This document shows, piece by piece, positions 1 through 8,290 of a stretch of DNA of 64,000 nt (the first letter of the stretch is position 1; each line of letters opens with the position of its first letter). The position numbers and the translations under genes were made by a program. Source of the stretch: Sva-07 sp963716095 (GTDB taxonomy: Bacteria; Actinomycetota; Acidimicrobiia; Acidimicrobiales; Ilumatobacteraceae); assembly GCA_963716095.1 (NCBI GenBank), contig CAVQSV010000005.1, forward strand, positions 186,001-250,000, written 5' to 3'. Below the pieces are notes generated by a model. That model was not told the DNA's origin and searched no databases. It saw only the letters and a program-made list of their open reading frames with translations.

Positions 1-2
1 CG

Positions 3-803
3 CCGGACTTCTACCGCCACATGATGGAGGACGAGGAGTCGGCGCTCGACACGTTGGCACCTGAGGTGCTGCAGTTGATCGGCTCGTACGAGGGCCTGCG
101 CGGGTACCACCTGTTGCCGGGCAGCGCCGACGCCGAGGCGGTGAGCGGGAGCGACGTCGCTGCGGTTGCTCCGGCTGGAGCCGTTCCACTCCCAGGGCTC
201 ACGAAGGCCGCTGCGCTCTCGCAGACGCCGTTGCTTCCCGATGAGCTCGAGGCGCAGGGTGGGTTGTTTCCGGAGGGTCGCCTCGATCAGGACCTCCAGC
301 AGGTCGACCTGCGTGAACGGAACTCGTGGCGGCTCCTGCTCCACGAGGTGTCGTCGGTGGAGTTGCTCGAAACCCAGCTCGTCAACGCGGTGGCACCGTT
401 CGTGTTGAACGCTCGGTTGAAGCCGTTGATGGAGGCCACACCTGGCGGTCACAAGCACGTGGTGAACGTGTCGGCCGTCGAGGGGCAGTTCTACCGGTTG
501 GCGAAGACGACCCGCCATCCGCACACCAACATGGCCAAGGCGGCGTTGAACATGATGACGCGGACGTCGGCCACCGACTATCACGCCTCGGGCATTCACA
601 TGAACAGTGTCGACACGGGCTGGGTGAGCGACGAGGATCCGGTGGCGATCGCCGAACAGAAGCAGGCCGAACACCGTTTCCATCCACCGCTCGACATCGT
701 CGACGGAGCTGCCCGCATCGTCGACCCGATCATCGACGGCGTCAACACCGGCACCCACGTGTGGGGCCAGTTCCTCAAGGACTACCGGCCCACCGATTGG
801 TGA
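3..803 (+). CDS. SDR-family oxidoreductase, C-terminal part (cut by window edge)
   Basis: The reading frame is open at the left edge, so the N-terminus and Rossmann glycine motif lie outside the window; about 266 residues are visible. The tail fits a short-chain dehydrogenase: NVSAVEGQFYR resembles the strand carrying the catalytic Ser, HTNMAKAALNMM resembles the helix after the active site where SDRs usually have YxxSK, and GIHMNSVDTGWVSDEDP is the typical post-helix segment. The expected Tyr of YxxxK is not obvious (H-x-x-x-K is seen), so the substrate and even activity are uncertain. The gene ends convergently with the monooxygenase gene, separated by a strong palindrome. Confidence 0.6.
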   Translation, partial: PDFYRHMMEDEESALDTLAPEVLQLIGSYEGLRGYHLLPGSADAEAVSGSDVAAVAPAGAVPLPGLTKAAALSQTPLLPDELEAQGGLFPEGRLDQDLQQVDLRERNSWRLLLHEVSSVELLETQLVNAVAPFVLNARLKPLMEATPGGHKHVVNVSAVEGQFYRLAKTTRHPHTNMAKAALNMMTRTSATDYHASGIHMNSVDTGWVSDEDPVAIAEQKQAEHRFHPPLDIVDGAARIVDPIIDGVNTGTHVWGQFLKDYRPTDW

Positions 804-827
804 TCAGATCCGGGGGGGCCGGCCCCG

Positions 828-854
828 GACGACACGGGTCAGACCCGTGTCGTC
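828..854. terminator. Palindromic bidirectional terminator, copy 1
   Basis: Two 13-nt arms (828-840 and 842-854) are perfect inverse complements around a single central base. The stop codon of the minus-strand monooxygenase gene (839-841) sits at the centre of the hairpin. There is no T-tract. It lies between convergent genes and its core ACACGGGTC/GACCCGTGT recurs at 26881-26913. Confidence 0.7.
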
Positions 855-2365
855 TCCGGTGTTCGCTCCTGCGCCGATGCCAGCGGGGATTCGGCCGCGC
901 GGGAGAACCGCATGACGCCGTCGTCGACGGGCGCCTTGCGGAACATCTTCTTGTCCTTGGCGTAGTCCTGCGGGTTGATCCACGGCTCGCGATCGCCCTG
1001 CTTCGGGTATCGATCTGCTGCCCGTTGGACGTAGCCGGACGTGAGATGGTCGAGCACCGGGCGCGTGGCCATCGTCGCATCGGAGGGTCGCAGGCGCGGT
1101 GTGCAGATCGTGGTGCCGGTGTCGTCCATGTGGTTGAGGAGCCGGCACACGTACCGGGCGATCAGGTCGGCGCGCAGCGTCCACGACGCGTTGACGTAGC
1201 CGAACGTCGATGCCAGGTTCGGCACGTCGGAGTAGGCGAAGCCCTTGTACATGATCGTCTCGGAGAAGTCGACGGGTTCACCGTCGACGACGAAGTCGAC
1301 CTCGCCGAGCGTCACCATGTTCAGCCCGGTGGCCGTGATGATGATGTCGGCATCGAGGTGTTCGCCCGACTGCAGCGAGATGCCGGTCTCGTCGAAGGTG
1401 TCGATGTGATCGGTGACCACCGAGGCGGAGCCGTCCTTGATCGCCTCGAACAGGTCGCCGTTCGGCACCAGGCACAACCGCTGGTCCCACGGTGCATACG
1501 TCGGGGTGAAGTGGGTGGCGACGTCGTAGTCCGGCCCGAGCGCCTTGGCCGCCCGTTCGACCAGGAAGCCCTTGGCCTTCTCGGGGTTCTTGCGCATGCG
1601 CTTGTACATCACCTGCTGGAGCGTGGTGTTCTTCTTGCGGGTGATCTCGTAGGCGACCTTGTCCGGCAACACCTTGCGGAGCCCGTTGGCGATCTTGTCG
1701 ACGTCGGGTCCGGCGGCCACGTAGGTCGGTGAGCGCTGCAGCATCGTGACGTGCGCTGCGGTCGAGGCCATCGCCGGCACCAAGGTCATGGCGGTGGCAC
1801 CGGAGCCGATCACGACCACCCGCTTGCCGGCGTAGTCGAGGTCGTCCGGCCAGTGCTGTGGGTGCACGATCTGGCCGGTGAACCGCTCGCGGCCGGCGAA
1901 CTCGGGCGTGTAGCCCTCCTTGTAGGAGTAGTAGCCCGAGCACATCGACAAGTAGTTGCACGTGTAGGTCGCCGTGCCGCCGCCGACGTCGTCGGTGAGG
2001 TCGACCTCGACGGTCCATGTGGCGGTCGTGCTCGACCACTCGGCCCGGCGAACCAGGTGACCGAAGCGGATGTGGCGGTCGATGCCGTACTCGGCGATCG
2101 TCTCACGCAGGTACGCCATGATCGACGGGCCATCGGCGATCGACTTCTCGGCGTTCCACGGCTTGAACTCGAAACCGAGCGTGTGCATGTCGCTGTCGGA
2201 GCGGATACCCGGATACCGGAACAAGTCCCAGGTGCCGCCGATGTCGGCGCGCCCCTCGAGGATCAGATAGGTGCGATTCGGCGACTCCACCTGGAGGTGA
2301 TAGGCGGCGCCGATGCCGGAGATGCCGGCGCCGATCACGAGGACGTCGACGTGCTGAACGCTCAT
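839..2365 (-). CDS. EthA-like flavin-containing Baeyer-Villiger monooxygenase
   Basis: A 508-residue FAD/NADPH monooxygenase, cytosolic, expected to insert oxygen next to a carbonyl or oxidise a sulfur. Visible motifs: N-terminal FAD site GAGISGIGAAYHL (about 11-23), IGGTWDLFRYPGIRSD, the Baeyer-Villiger fingerprint FTGQIVHPQHWP, and the NADPH Rossmann motif VIGSGATAMTL. The C-terminal pattern with STFGYVNASW and CTPRLRPSD is typical of the EthA subgroup, which includes the mycobacterial ethionamide activator. The start at 2365 gives the normal N-terminus and has a TACCGT -10 box six bases upstream, suggesting leaderless mRNA. The substrate cannot be told. The stop codon lies in a terminator palindrome. 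Confidence 0.88.
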   Translation of the reverse strand: MSVQHVDVLVIGAGISGIGAAYHLQVESPNRTYLILEGRADIGGTWDLFRYPGIRSDSDMHTLGFEFKPWNAEKSIADGPSIMAYLRETIAEYGIDRHIRFGHLVRRAEWSSTTATWTVEVDLTDDVGGGTATYTCNYLSMCSGYYSYKEGYTPEFAGRERFTGQIVHPQHWPDDLDYAGKRVVVIGSGATAMTLVPAMASTAAHVTMLQRSPTYVAAGPDVDKIANGLRKVLPDKVAYEITRKKNTTLQQVMYKRMRKNPEKAKGFLVERAAKALGPDYDVATHFTPTYAPWDQRLCLVPNGDLFEAIKDGSASVVTDHIDTFDETGISLQSGEHLDADIIITATGLNMVTLGEVDFVVDGEPVDFSETIMYKGFAYSDVPNLASTFGYVNASWTLRADLIARYVCRLLNHMDDTGTTICTPRLRPSDATMATRPVLDHLTSGYVQRAADRYPKQGDREPWINPQDYAKDKKMFRKAPVDDGVMRFSRAAESPLASAQERTPETTRV

Positions 2366-2371
2366 GTGGCG

Positions 2372-2377
2372 ACGGTA
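2372..2377 (-). promoter_or_regulatory. -10 element (TACCGT) of monooxygenase gene
   Basis: TACCGT on the minus strand ends 6 nt before the ATG at 2365, a spacing that implies a leaderless transcript. Confidence 0.5.
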
Positions 2378-2443
2378 GCTGCGCCGGCTGGCAGGGCGGA
2401 AGTCTTGACGCCACCCTGACGTGACCCGGCGAGCACGGCGCCG

Positions 2444-2449
2444 TACCCT
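2444..2449 (+). promoter_or_regulatory. -10 element (TACCCT) of anchored protein gene
   Basis: TACCCT ends 6 nt before the ATG at 2456; no Shine-Dalgarno sequence fits between them, so leaderless transcription is likely. Confidence 0.45.
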
Positions 2450-2455
2450 GGAACC

Positions 2456-3407
2456 ATGACATCGACCTTCGCACCGCCGACCGGGCCCCCGGCGACTGGA
2501 TCGTCCCCGGCGCCCCTGCCCGAGTTCGAACCGATCTCGCCGGCTGTCGCTCCCGGCGGCGGCCGCCGTCGCCCCTTCGTGCTCGTCGCTGCCCTCGCCG
2601 CCGTCGTGGCCCTGGGGATCGGCGCCTTCGTTGCGCTCGCGAGTGAACGTTCCGATTCCGGTGTCGCCGAGCCGTACTCGCTGATCGCTGCTGCCGAGAG
2701 CACCGTCGCCGCCCGCTCGATCGAGTTCGACCTCACGGTGTCGGCGTCGGATCTCGCAGACGTCACCGTGTCCGGTGCCGTCGACAACGACGGCCGAGCT
2801 GGTCTCGGTGACCACCGACCTCTCGTCGCTGCTCGCACTCGGTGACACGCCGATGCCGCTCGGCGATGGTGCGATGACCGTGCTGCTCGATGGAGCGAAC
2901 GGCGTGCTGTACCTCGATGCGAGTGCGCTGGGCGGTTTCCTTCCCGATGGCGCCGCCTGGGTCTCGATCGACCTCGCCACGTTGGCCGAGCAGAGCGGAC
3001 AGCCGCTCGATGACCTCGAAGGGGAACTCGCCTTCGATCCGTCGGACATCGCCGAGTCGTTGCTCGCCACCGAGGGCGCTGTCGAGGTCGGTGCCGAGAC
3101 CATCGACGGCGTCGAGACGAGGCGTTACGAGGTCACCGTCGACATCGCTGCGGCGATCGCCGCCCTGCCGCAGGCAGACCTGGACGACGCCCTCGGTGGT
3201 CTCGAGGTGCCCGACGTCGACGTGCCGGACACGCTGGTCTACGACGTGTGGGTCACCGCCGACAACGATCTGCGTCGGGTGGCCTTCGACACCGAGATCG
3301 CCGGTCAGACCATCGCGATGCAGCTCGACATGACCGTCAGCGACCAGCCGCTCGGCCTCGAGGTGCCCACCGACGCGTTCGATCTCACTGGCCTGCTCGG
3401 TTTCTGA
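2456..3407 (+). CDS. Membrane-anchored extracytoplasmic protein, LppX/LprAFG-like (frameshifted)
   Basis: The N-terminus is a Pro-rich cytosolic stretch followed by one membrane segment (about residues 41-62, VLVAALAAVVALGIGAFVAL). The rest is an extracytoplasmic domain of about 250 residues containing the phrase YEVTVDIAAAIAAL and a tail ending VPTDAFDLTGLLGF, which resembles mycobacterial LppX/LprG-type or DUF6612-type proteins that carry lipids or act in the envelope. As read, the frame breaks near 2793: VSGAVDNDG is in one frame and AELVSVTTDLSSLL continues in the next. A one-base error rejoins them into about 316 residues. The last 23 bases overlap the convergent PfkB gene. Family assignment is tentative. 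Confidence 0.6.
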
Positions 3408-3846
3408 GCAGCTCAGCGGCGGCCCGATGGCCGGCGTTGCATGCGGCGACGGGGTCGTCGACCCAGCCGTCGAAGGTGAGCAAGCCGGCAGCGAATGCGT
3501 CGCCGGCGCCCGTCGTGTCGTTCACGCCGGGTACAGCGCTCGCGTGGACCTCGATGGTCGAACCGTCGACATGGTGGACGAGTGCTGACCGAGGTCCGCG
3601 TCTGACCATGGACGCATCGACACCGTCGTCGTGCAGGTCGGCGATCAGGGCCGTGCCGATCGCGTCGGTGCCGACCTGGCCCAGGAACCGTGCCGGGTGA
3701 CCGAGCGCGGCAGCTCGGGCCACGACATTGGCGGCGCTCCCACCTCGTCGACGAGAGATGGTTGCGTGGGTGTCGGATGCGACGTTGACGGGACCATCGA
3801 GACGCACGATGACGTCCTCGACGAGGTCTCCCAGGGAAGCGAGCAT
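3385..3846 (-). CDS. PfkB-family carbohydrate kinase with internal deletion
   Basis: Only 153 residues, against about 300 for ribokinase-like kinases. The N-terminus is normal (LASLGDLVEDVIVRLDGPV, then RRGGSAANVVARAAALG, the substrate-binding GG-N region) and the C-terminus carries the signature DTTGAGDAFAAGLL with the catalytic Asp of GAGD. The middle, which would hold most of the lid return and the nucleotide-binding strands, is missing: the frame passes from SALVHHVDGS straight to TIEVHASAVPGVND. This is an in-frame loss of about 150 residues, either a real deletion or a misassembly, and the product is unlikely to be an active kinase. It is last in an operon after the CMD gene (12-nt gap). 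Confidence 0.7.
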   Translation of the reverse strand: MLASLGDLVEDVIVRLDGPVNVASDTHATISRRRGGSAANVVARAAALGHPARFLGQVGTDAIGTALIADLHDDGVDASMVRRGPRSALVHHVDGSTIEVHASAVPGVNDTTGAGDAFAAGLLTFDGWVDDPVAACNAGHRAAAELLRNRAGQ

Positions 3847-3858
3847 CACCGGCTGGGT

Positions 3859-4597
3859 TCAGCCGCCGTCGACATCCTCGAGGCTCGGATGGGGGGTCGC
3901 AACGTCCACTCCCTCGGCGGGTGAAGTGGTCGGCGCGTCGACGTGCTGCTGTGTCGTCGGCTCGTCGACGACCGCCATCACGTCGAGGCCGGACATCTGT
4001 CCCGACGGGTCGGCGACCTCGACGACTCGATCGTCGACGTCGTCGTACTCGAGCCGCAGTGCCCGGCTCATCGTGGCGTGCATCGCGTAGGTGCAGGTGA
4101 TGTAGGTGAACTCGAGGATCTCCTCGTCGGACAGGTGCCGCTGCAACTCGGCGAAGAGCGAGTTCGGCACCCGGCCCAACTGCAGCACCAGGCAGTCGGT
4201 GTAGGCGAGTACTGCCCGCTCGGCAGGACTCCAACAGTCGGCCACCGACCAGCGCGGGAATCGCAGCGACCTGTTCGTCGGAGAAGCCGACGTCGCGCAT
4301 GGCCTTGCAGTGCTGGCTGAAGACGAATTGGCTGCCGACGGCGAATCCGGCGCGTGTCTGGCCGAGTTCGCGCAGTCTGGCGCTGATGTGGCGGCCCGGG
4401 TCGCGGTAGAACTGGAAGCCGGCGGTGGTGTGGTCGAACGCGTCGGGCACCAGCGCGAACACGGTCCACCAGTTGCCTGGGGTGCCCGACGCCGTGCCGG
4501 GTTCGGCGACCGGGTCGCGGTCGCCGAAGATCATGTCGTAGACGGCTTGCGCGAGGGGATGAGCGTCGTCTTTCGAGACCTGCGAGAGGCGGGGCAT
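3859..4597 (-). CDS. Carboxymuconolactone decarboxylase (AhpD-like) family protein (frameshifted)
   Basis: CMD-family proteins are alpha-helical, often peroxidase-like or decarboxylating enzymes. The N-terminal half (MPRLSQVSKDDAHPLAQAVYDMIFG, then RELGQTRAGFAVGSQFVFSQHCKAMRD) and the second half (ADCWSPAERAVLAYTDCLV) are in different frames. The break near 4243 lies at a CCC run, and removing one C rejoins IPRWSVADCWSPAER. The sequence QHCKAM offers one Cys next to His, but the second Cys of the AhpD CxxC is not seen, so peroxidase activity is doubtful. About 245 residues with a long acidic C-terminal tail. One nucleotide separates it from the preceding VOC gene, so they are co-transcribed. 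Confidence 0.72.
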
Positions 4598-4598
4598 G

Positions 4599-5120
4599 TC
4601 AGCTCCCCACCGCCGCTGACGCGGCCTCGGTCAGCGGGTCGACGGCCAGTAGGCGGTGCGCTTCGGTCGGATCGGGCTCGAAGCCGGGTGTGTCCCGGCA
4701 CAGCTCGACCATGATGCCGTTCGGGTCGAGGTAGTAGAGCGAGTGGCACCAGCCGTGGTCCTGCTCCATGGCCGGCTCGATGCCTTCGGTGGTCATGCGG
4801 GCCCGCACCGCTTCCTGCTGGTCGGCCGTGGCGCGGAACGCGCAGTGGTTCACCCAGAACGGCAGGCCGACACCGTCGGAGACATCGGTGGTCCATCCGG
4901 GTTGTTCGCCGACCTGGTCGAACTGGAAGAACGCGATGCACTCGGTCTCGCCGGTCGTGTCGCGAGCGTCGGTGGTGATCTCGTAGAACACGTGGCGGAT
5001 CCAGCTCTCACCGAGCGCCTGCACCTCGGTGTGGATCAGGGGGAACCCCATCAGGTCTTCGTAGAAGTGGGTCGTCGCATCGACGTCCCGCGTGGCGTAG
5101 GCAACGTGGTGCAGCGGCAT
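4599..5120 (-). CDS. VOC-family (glyoxalase/dioxygenase-like) protein
   Basis: 173 residues. It opens with the typical VOC start LHHVAYATRDVDATTHFYEDLMGFPL and has the second-half signature YYLDPNGIMVELCRDTPGF, which contains the metal-ligand Glu. His residues at the start (HHV) and at WVNHCAFR fit metal ligands of a glyoxalase/extradiol-dioxygenase fold. The start at 5120 was chosen because upstream in-frame codons fall inside the dispersed hairpin repeat and because a TACGCT -10 box sits six bases before it. First gene of the VOC-CMD-PfkB operon. Substrate unknown. Confidence 0.82.
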   Translation of the reverse strand: MPLHHVAYATRDVDATTHFYEDLMGFPLIHTEVQALGESWIRHVFYEITTDARDTTGETECIAFFQFDQVGEQPGWTTDVSDGVGLPFWVNHCAFRATADQQEAVRARMTTEGIEPAMEQDHGWCHSLYYLDPNGIMVELCRDTPGFEPDPTEAHRLLAVDPLTEAASAAVGS

Positions 5121-5126
5121 ACGACG

Positions 5127-5132
5127 AGCGTA
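5127..5132 (-). promoter_or_regulatory. -10 element (TACGCT) of VOC gene
   Basis: TACGCT on the minus strand ends 6 nt before the ATG at 5120 (leaderless spacing). Confidence 0.45.
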
Positions 5133-5142
5133 GAACTCCCGA

Positions 5143-5182
5143 CGATGAGCGAACGCACCGCATGGGCGTGATTCGCTCATCG
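5143..5182. repeat. Dispersed 40-bp hairpin repeat, copy A
   Basis: Arms CGATGAGCGAA (5143-5153) and TTCGCTCATCG (5172-5182) are perfect inverse complements. The middle resembles that of copies at 17641-17680 and 62388-62427. This copy lies between divergent genes, so it cannot serve only as a terminator. Confidence 0.8.
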
Positions 5183-5208
5183 CTCGCGTGGTGGGGGAGG
5201 ATCGGTGG

Positions 5209-6006
5209 GTGCCAGTTGCGAGCGTGAACGGGATCGACGTCTACTTCGAGCTCCACGGGGAGGGTCCGCCGCTGCTGAACATCAGTGGGTCGGGCAACGA
5301 TCTGCGGCGCTCGCCAGCAGCGATCGTCCCGGTCAATCGGGCGTTCGAGACGCTGCACTACGACCAGCGCGGGCTGGGACAGACCTCGAAGCCCGACGGC
5401 GACTCCACCATGGCCGACTACGCCGACGATGCAGCCGCCCTGATCCACTCGATGGGGTGGGCGCGCTGCCACGTTCTCGGCACCAGCTTCGGTGGGATGG
5501 TCGCGCTGCATCTTGCGGTGCGTCACCCCGACGTCGTCGACCGGTTGGTGCTGTGCTGCACATCTCCTGGGGGAGTGGCGCCGTCCTACCCGTTGCACGA
5601 ACTCGGGTCACTGGCCCCGGATGAGGCCTTCGCGACACGGATGCGCCTCACCGACCGGCGATGGGACCCGGATGCCGACGAACCGATACCCGGGTTGGGC
5701 GGCTACTACGACCACATGGTGGCCGCGGCCGCGGCAACGCCCGACCCCGAGCAGCTCGGAGGTCTTCGTCGCCAGCTCGCTGCCCGTGCAGGCCATGACG
5801 TCGTCGACGACCTGGCATCGATCACCCAGGCGACGCTGGTCTGCGCCGGCCGCTACGACGACATCGCTCCGATCGAGAACTCCGAACTCCTGGTCGACCG
5901 CATCCCGAATGCGACACTGAAGGTCTTCGAAGGAGGGCACATCTTCATGGTTCAGGACCGATCGGCATTCCCCGCCATCATCGACTTCCTCGGGGGAGCG
6001 TCGTGA
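5209..6006 (+). CDS. Alpha/beta-fold hydrolase
   Basis: 265 residues of the alpha/beta-hydrolase fold. The oxyanion region is GEGPPLLNISGSGND, where an HG motif would be in many relatives. YDQRGLGQTSKP follows, then the nucleophile elbow GTSFGGMVAL with Ser. The acid is probably Asp in AGRYDDIAP and the base His in FEGGHIFMVQ. The pattern resembles 3-oxoadipate enol-lactonase-like hydrolases, but the substrate is open. The GTG at 5209 is preferred over an earlier GTG (5188) because a GGGGGAGGA Shine-Dalgarno ends about 8 nt before it. The stop overlaps the next gene (GTGA). Confidence 0.83.
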   Translation: MPVASVNGIDVYFELHGEGPPLLNISGSGNDLRRSPAAIVPVNRAFETLHYDQRGLGQTSKPDGDSTMADYADDAAALIHSMGWARCHVLGTSFGGMVALHLAVRHPDVVDRLVLCCTSPGGVAPSYPLHELGSLAPDEAFATRMRLTDRRWDPDADEPIPGLGGYYDHMVAAAAATPDPEQLGGLRRQLAARAGHDVVDDLASITQATLVCAGRYDDIAPIENSELLVDRIPNATLKVFEGGHIFMVQDRSAFPAIIDFLGGAS

Positions 6007-6677
6007 TCCGCCTCCGTCAGGTGGCGATGATCGCGCCCGACCTCGACCCCGTGGTCGACGAACTCTGCGCCACGTTCGGTCTCCGCGTGTGCTTCCACGA
6101 CCCGGGCGTGGCCGAATTCGGATTGCGCAACGCGCTGATGCTCGTGGGCGATCAGTTCATCGAGGTGTTGTCGCCCACGCGGGACGGGACGACGGTGCAG
6201 CGGCTGCTCGACAAGCGAGGGGGCGCCGGCGGCTACATGACGATCTTCGAGGTCGACGACCTGGACGACCGCGTCGATCGCCTCGCAGCACACGACGTCC
6301 GGGTGGTGTGGGCCGGCGATCTGGCGGACATTCGTGGCCGCCATCTTCACCCGCGTGACGTCGGCGGAACACTGGTGTCGATCGACCAGCCCGTGCCGAC
6401 GGGCGCATGGCGGTGGGGTGGACCCGACTGGCAGGAGCGATCCGACGAGTTGCTCGCCGACGCGGCGGTCACGGCGATCGGCGGCGCTGTGGTGGCAGCC
6501 GAGGATCCGAACGCCATGGAGGCCCGGTGGACCCGACTGGGCCTCGACCGGGACGTCCGCTTCGTGCGCGCCGGGGAGCGCGGAGACGGCCTCGACGAGG
6601 TCGAACTCGTTGCGGCCGATCGCTCCCGGGTGGGTGATCGCTGTGAGATCGGCGGCGTCGTCTTCGCCATGGTCTGA
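6003..6677 (+). CDS. VOC/glyoxalase-like domain protein
   Basis: 224 residues. It starts IRLRQVAMIAPDLDPVVDELCATFGL, as in glyoxalase-like (VOC) proteins, followed by LMLVGDQFIEVLSP and GGYMTIFEVDDLDDRVDRLAA, a second half-domain signature. The C-terminal half (about 150-224) is a weaker repeat. The GTG start overlaps the stop of the alpha/beta hydrolase gene, so the two are translationally coupled and probably act in one small catabolic step. Metal ligands cannot be assigned with confidence. Confidence 0.7.
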   Translation: MIRLRQVAMIAPDLDPVVDELCATFGLRVCFHDPGVAEFGLRNALMLVGDQFIEVLSPTRDGTTVQRLLDKRGGAGGYMTIFEVDDLDDRVDRLAAHDVRVVWAGDLADIRGRHLHPRDVGGTLVSIDQPVPTGAWRWGGPDWQERSDELLADAAVTAIGGAVVAAEDPNAMEARWTRLGLDRDVRFVRAGERGDGLDEVELVAADRSRVGDRCEIGGVVFAMV

Positions 6678-6704
6678 CCACCATGGTCTGACCACCATGG
6701 TCTG
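6668..6704. repeat. Short tandem repeat, 14-bp unit
   Basis: CATGGTCTGACCAC is repeated 2.6 times starting at 6668, 6682 and 6696, beginning inside the last codons of the VOC-like gene. The unit contains ACCATGGT and is itself nearly palindromic. Confidence 0.85.
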
Positions 6705-6722
6705 CGCCGGCCGCGGCCGGCG
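6705..6722. terminator. GC-rich palindrome between convergent genes
   Basis: An 18-bp perfect palindrome (CGCCGG-CCGCGG-CCGGCG) between two converging stop codons; a likely bidirectional terminator without a T-run. Confidence 0.5.
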
Positions 6723-6728
6723 GCGCGC

Positions 6729-7310
6729 TCAGGACGTCGTTTCGCTCACCACTCGGGCGCGCCCACGGGGCGCAGCGCGCCGTGGCGCTCGACGGTGGGT
6801 GAGCCGGTAGATCGTCGCCACCATCACGGCGACGATCGTGGCGACCGCAGTGCCCTGGTAGAGCCAGTGGGTGGTGTCGGTGCCGGCAAAGGCGGCATGG
6901 AGACTCGTGAGCAGGAACACCGCGTAACTCGACAGGTGGATCCAGCGCCAGTACCGGCGCGGGATCCGCTTCATGGCCAGCGATGTGGCCTCCACGGCGA
7001 CGAGGAGCCACATGGCGGCCACGCCCAACGCGACCGCACCGGTGCGCCACGGCGACGCGAACGGGATCAGGAGTTCGGCGGCACCGAAGTGGACGTAGCT
7101 GTCGGCGACGAGAGCCCCCAGGTGGAGCGCGGTGAACGAGACGGCCAACCCACCGAGCCAGCGGTGCAGATCGAGCAGCCACGCGGGCCGACGGTGCTCG
7201 GGGAACGCCTTCGTCGAGAGCACGATGCCCCAGATCACCGACGCCGTGAGCATCAGCCAGGCGACGATGCCGGACGATCGGGTGAGATACCACCAGACCT
7301 GCTCGTTCAT
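6729..7310 (-). CDS. Ferric-reductase-type heme b membrane protein
   Basis: 193 residues with about five or six membrane helices. It begins NEQVWWYLTRSSGIVAWLMLTASVIWG, the usual opening of ferric-reductase-like/MsrQ-type proteins. Paired heme-ligand His candidates are seen at LHRWLGGLAVSFTALHLGAL and at WIHLSSYAVFLLTSLHAAFAG. Such proteins pass electrons across the membrane through two b hemes. It overlaps the ApbE gene by 4 bp (ATGA) and is the last gene of a four-gene operon, so it is probably the membrane electron conduit of a flavin-linked extracytoplasmic redox system. Confidence 0.82.
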   Translation of the reverse strand: MNEQVWWYLTRSSGIVAWLMLTASVIWGIVLSTKAFPEHRRPAWLLDLHRWLGGLAVSFTALHLGALVADSYVHFGAAELLIPFASPWRTGAVALGVAAMWLLVAVEATSLAMKRIPRRYWRWIHLSSYAVFLLTSLHAAFAGTDTTHWLYQGTAVATIVAVMVATIYRLTHRRAPRRAAPRGRARVVSETTS

Positions 7311-8290
7311 CGGGCCGCTCCTGTCATCGAGGCCGAAGCAGGCTCGGGCCGCAACTCGGCGAGGTCGTCGGTGGCCAGCACCCGGTCGTTGCCGATCATC
7401 GCGAGTCCGCTCAGTTCGTGCCGATCGAGGTACTCGATCACCTCCGAGCTCCCGGCGAGGATCGCCGCGGTCGCGTGCACCTCGGCCAGCCACCCCGAGC
7501 GGGCGACCACCGTGACCGACGAGAGATCTGTCGTGGACGGCGCACCCGTCCAGGGGTCGATCACGTGGTGACGTTCGATTCCGAAACGTTGCCACCGTCG
7601 TGATCGGGTACTCGATGTGGCAACGCCGCCGCCTGGGACGGCGACGCTTCCGAGGATGCCTCGTTCGTGCTCTGGATGTTCGATGGCCACCATCCAGCCC
7701 CCGTCGGGCGGACGGCCACCCATCGAGAGATCCCCGCCGATACCGACCAGCGCACCTTCGGCACCGCAGCGGAGCGCATTCGCCACTGCGAGATCAGCCG
7801 CCAGCCCTTTGCCGATACCGCCAGCGTCGATGGACAAGCCGACCGGGAGGCGGACCGTGCAGGTGTCGGGGTCGATCTCGATGTGGTCGATCGTCGGGCC
7901 ATCGCTGCCGTGACCGTCGTGCTGCTCGGTGAGACGGACGACGCCGGAGGGCAGGATGGTCACACGACCGGGATCGTCGATGCTCGAGCGATAACCGGCT
8001 TCCAGCAACGCTTGGAGCGTGGACGGATCGAATCGTCGCTCGGTGGCATGCCAGGCGTCGGTCATGGCGGTGAGCAGCGTGATCGTGGCCGAGTCGACCT
8101 GCACCGGTTGTCCGGCGGCGAGGTTCAGACGAGAGATGTCGCTGTCGGGGAGGAATCGGCTCCAGCGGGCCTCCAGGTGGTCGAGCAGATCGACCGTGCT
8201 CTGCCACGATGCGGAATCCAGGAGTTCACCGACCAGGACGAGCTGGAACTCGCTCGCCATGACGCGACCGCGATGCTCAGCGACTACCAC
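7307..8290 (-). CDS. apbE: ApbE-family FAD:protein FMN transferase
   Basis: 327 residues. ApbE proteins attach FMN to Thr/Ser of extracytoplasmic flavoproteins, using Mg2+ and FAD. Motifs: VMASEFQLVLVGE at the start, RWSRFLPDSDISRLN, LSIDAGGIGKGLAADLA (the conserved GGIGKGxAxD FAD region), GALVGIGGDLSMGG, and HHVIDPWTGAPSTTDLSSVTV (metal and active-site region). The GTG at 8290 is chosen so that the residues before MASEF, which are conserved in the family, are kept; it overlaps the preceding gene by 14 bp. No signal peptide or lipobox is evident. No clear flavinylation target (DGATS-like motif) is visible in neighbouring proteins. Confidence 0.88.
   Translation of the reverse strand: MVVAEHRGRVMASEFQLVLVGELLDSASWQSTVDLLDHLEARWSRFLPDSDISRLNLAAGQPVQVDSATITLLTAMTDAWHATERRFDPSTLQALLEAGYRSSIDDPGRVTILPSGVVRLTEQHDGHGSDGPTIDHIEIDPDTCTVRLPVGLSIDAGGIGKGLAADLAVANALRCGAEGALVGIGGDLSMGGRPPDGGWMVAIEHPEHERGILGSVAVPGGGVATSSTRSRRWQRFGIERHHVIDPWTGAPSTTDLSSVTVVARSGWLAEVHATAAILAGSSEVIEYLDRHELSGLAMIGNDRVLATDDLAELRPEPASASMTGAAR

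Noticed and set aside
326..1732. Long plus-strand frame across the start of the monooxygenase region
   Set aside because: It overlaps two better-supported genes, is Arg/Gly/His-rich as expected for a shadow frame in high-GC DNA, and has no recognisable domain.
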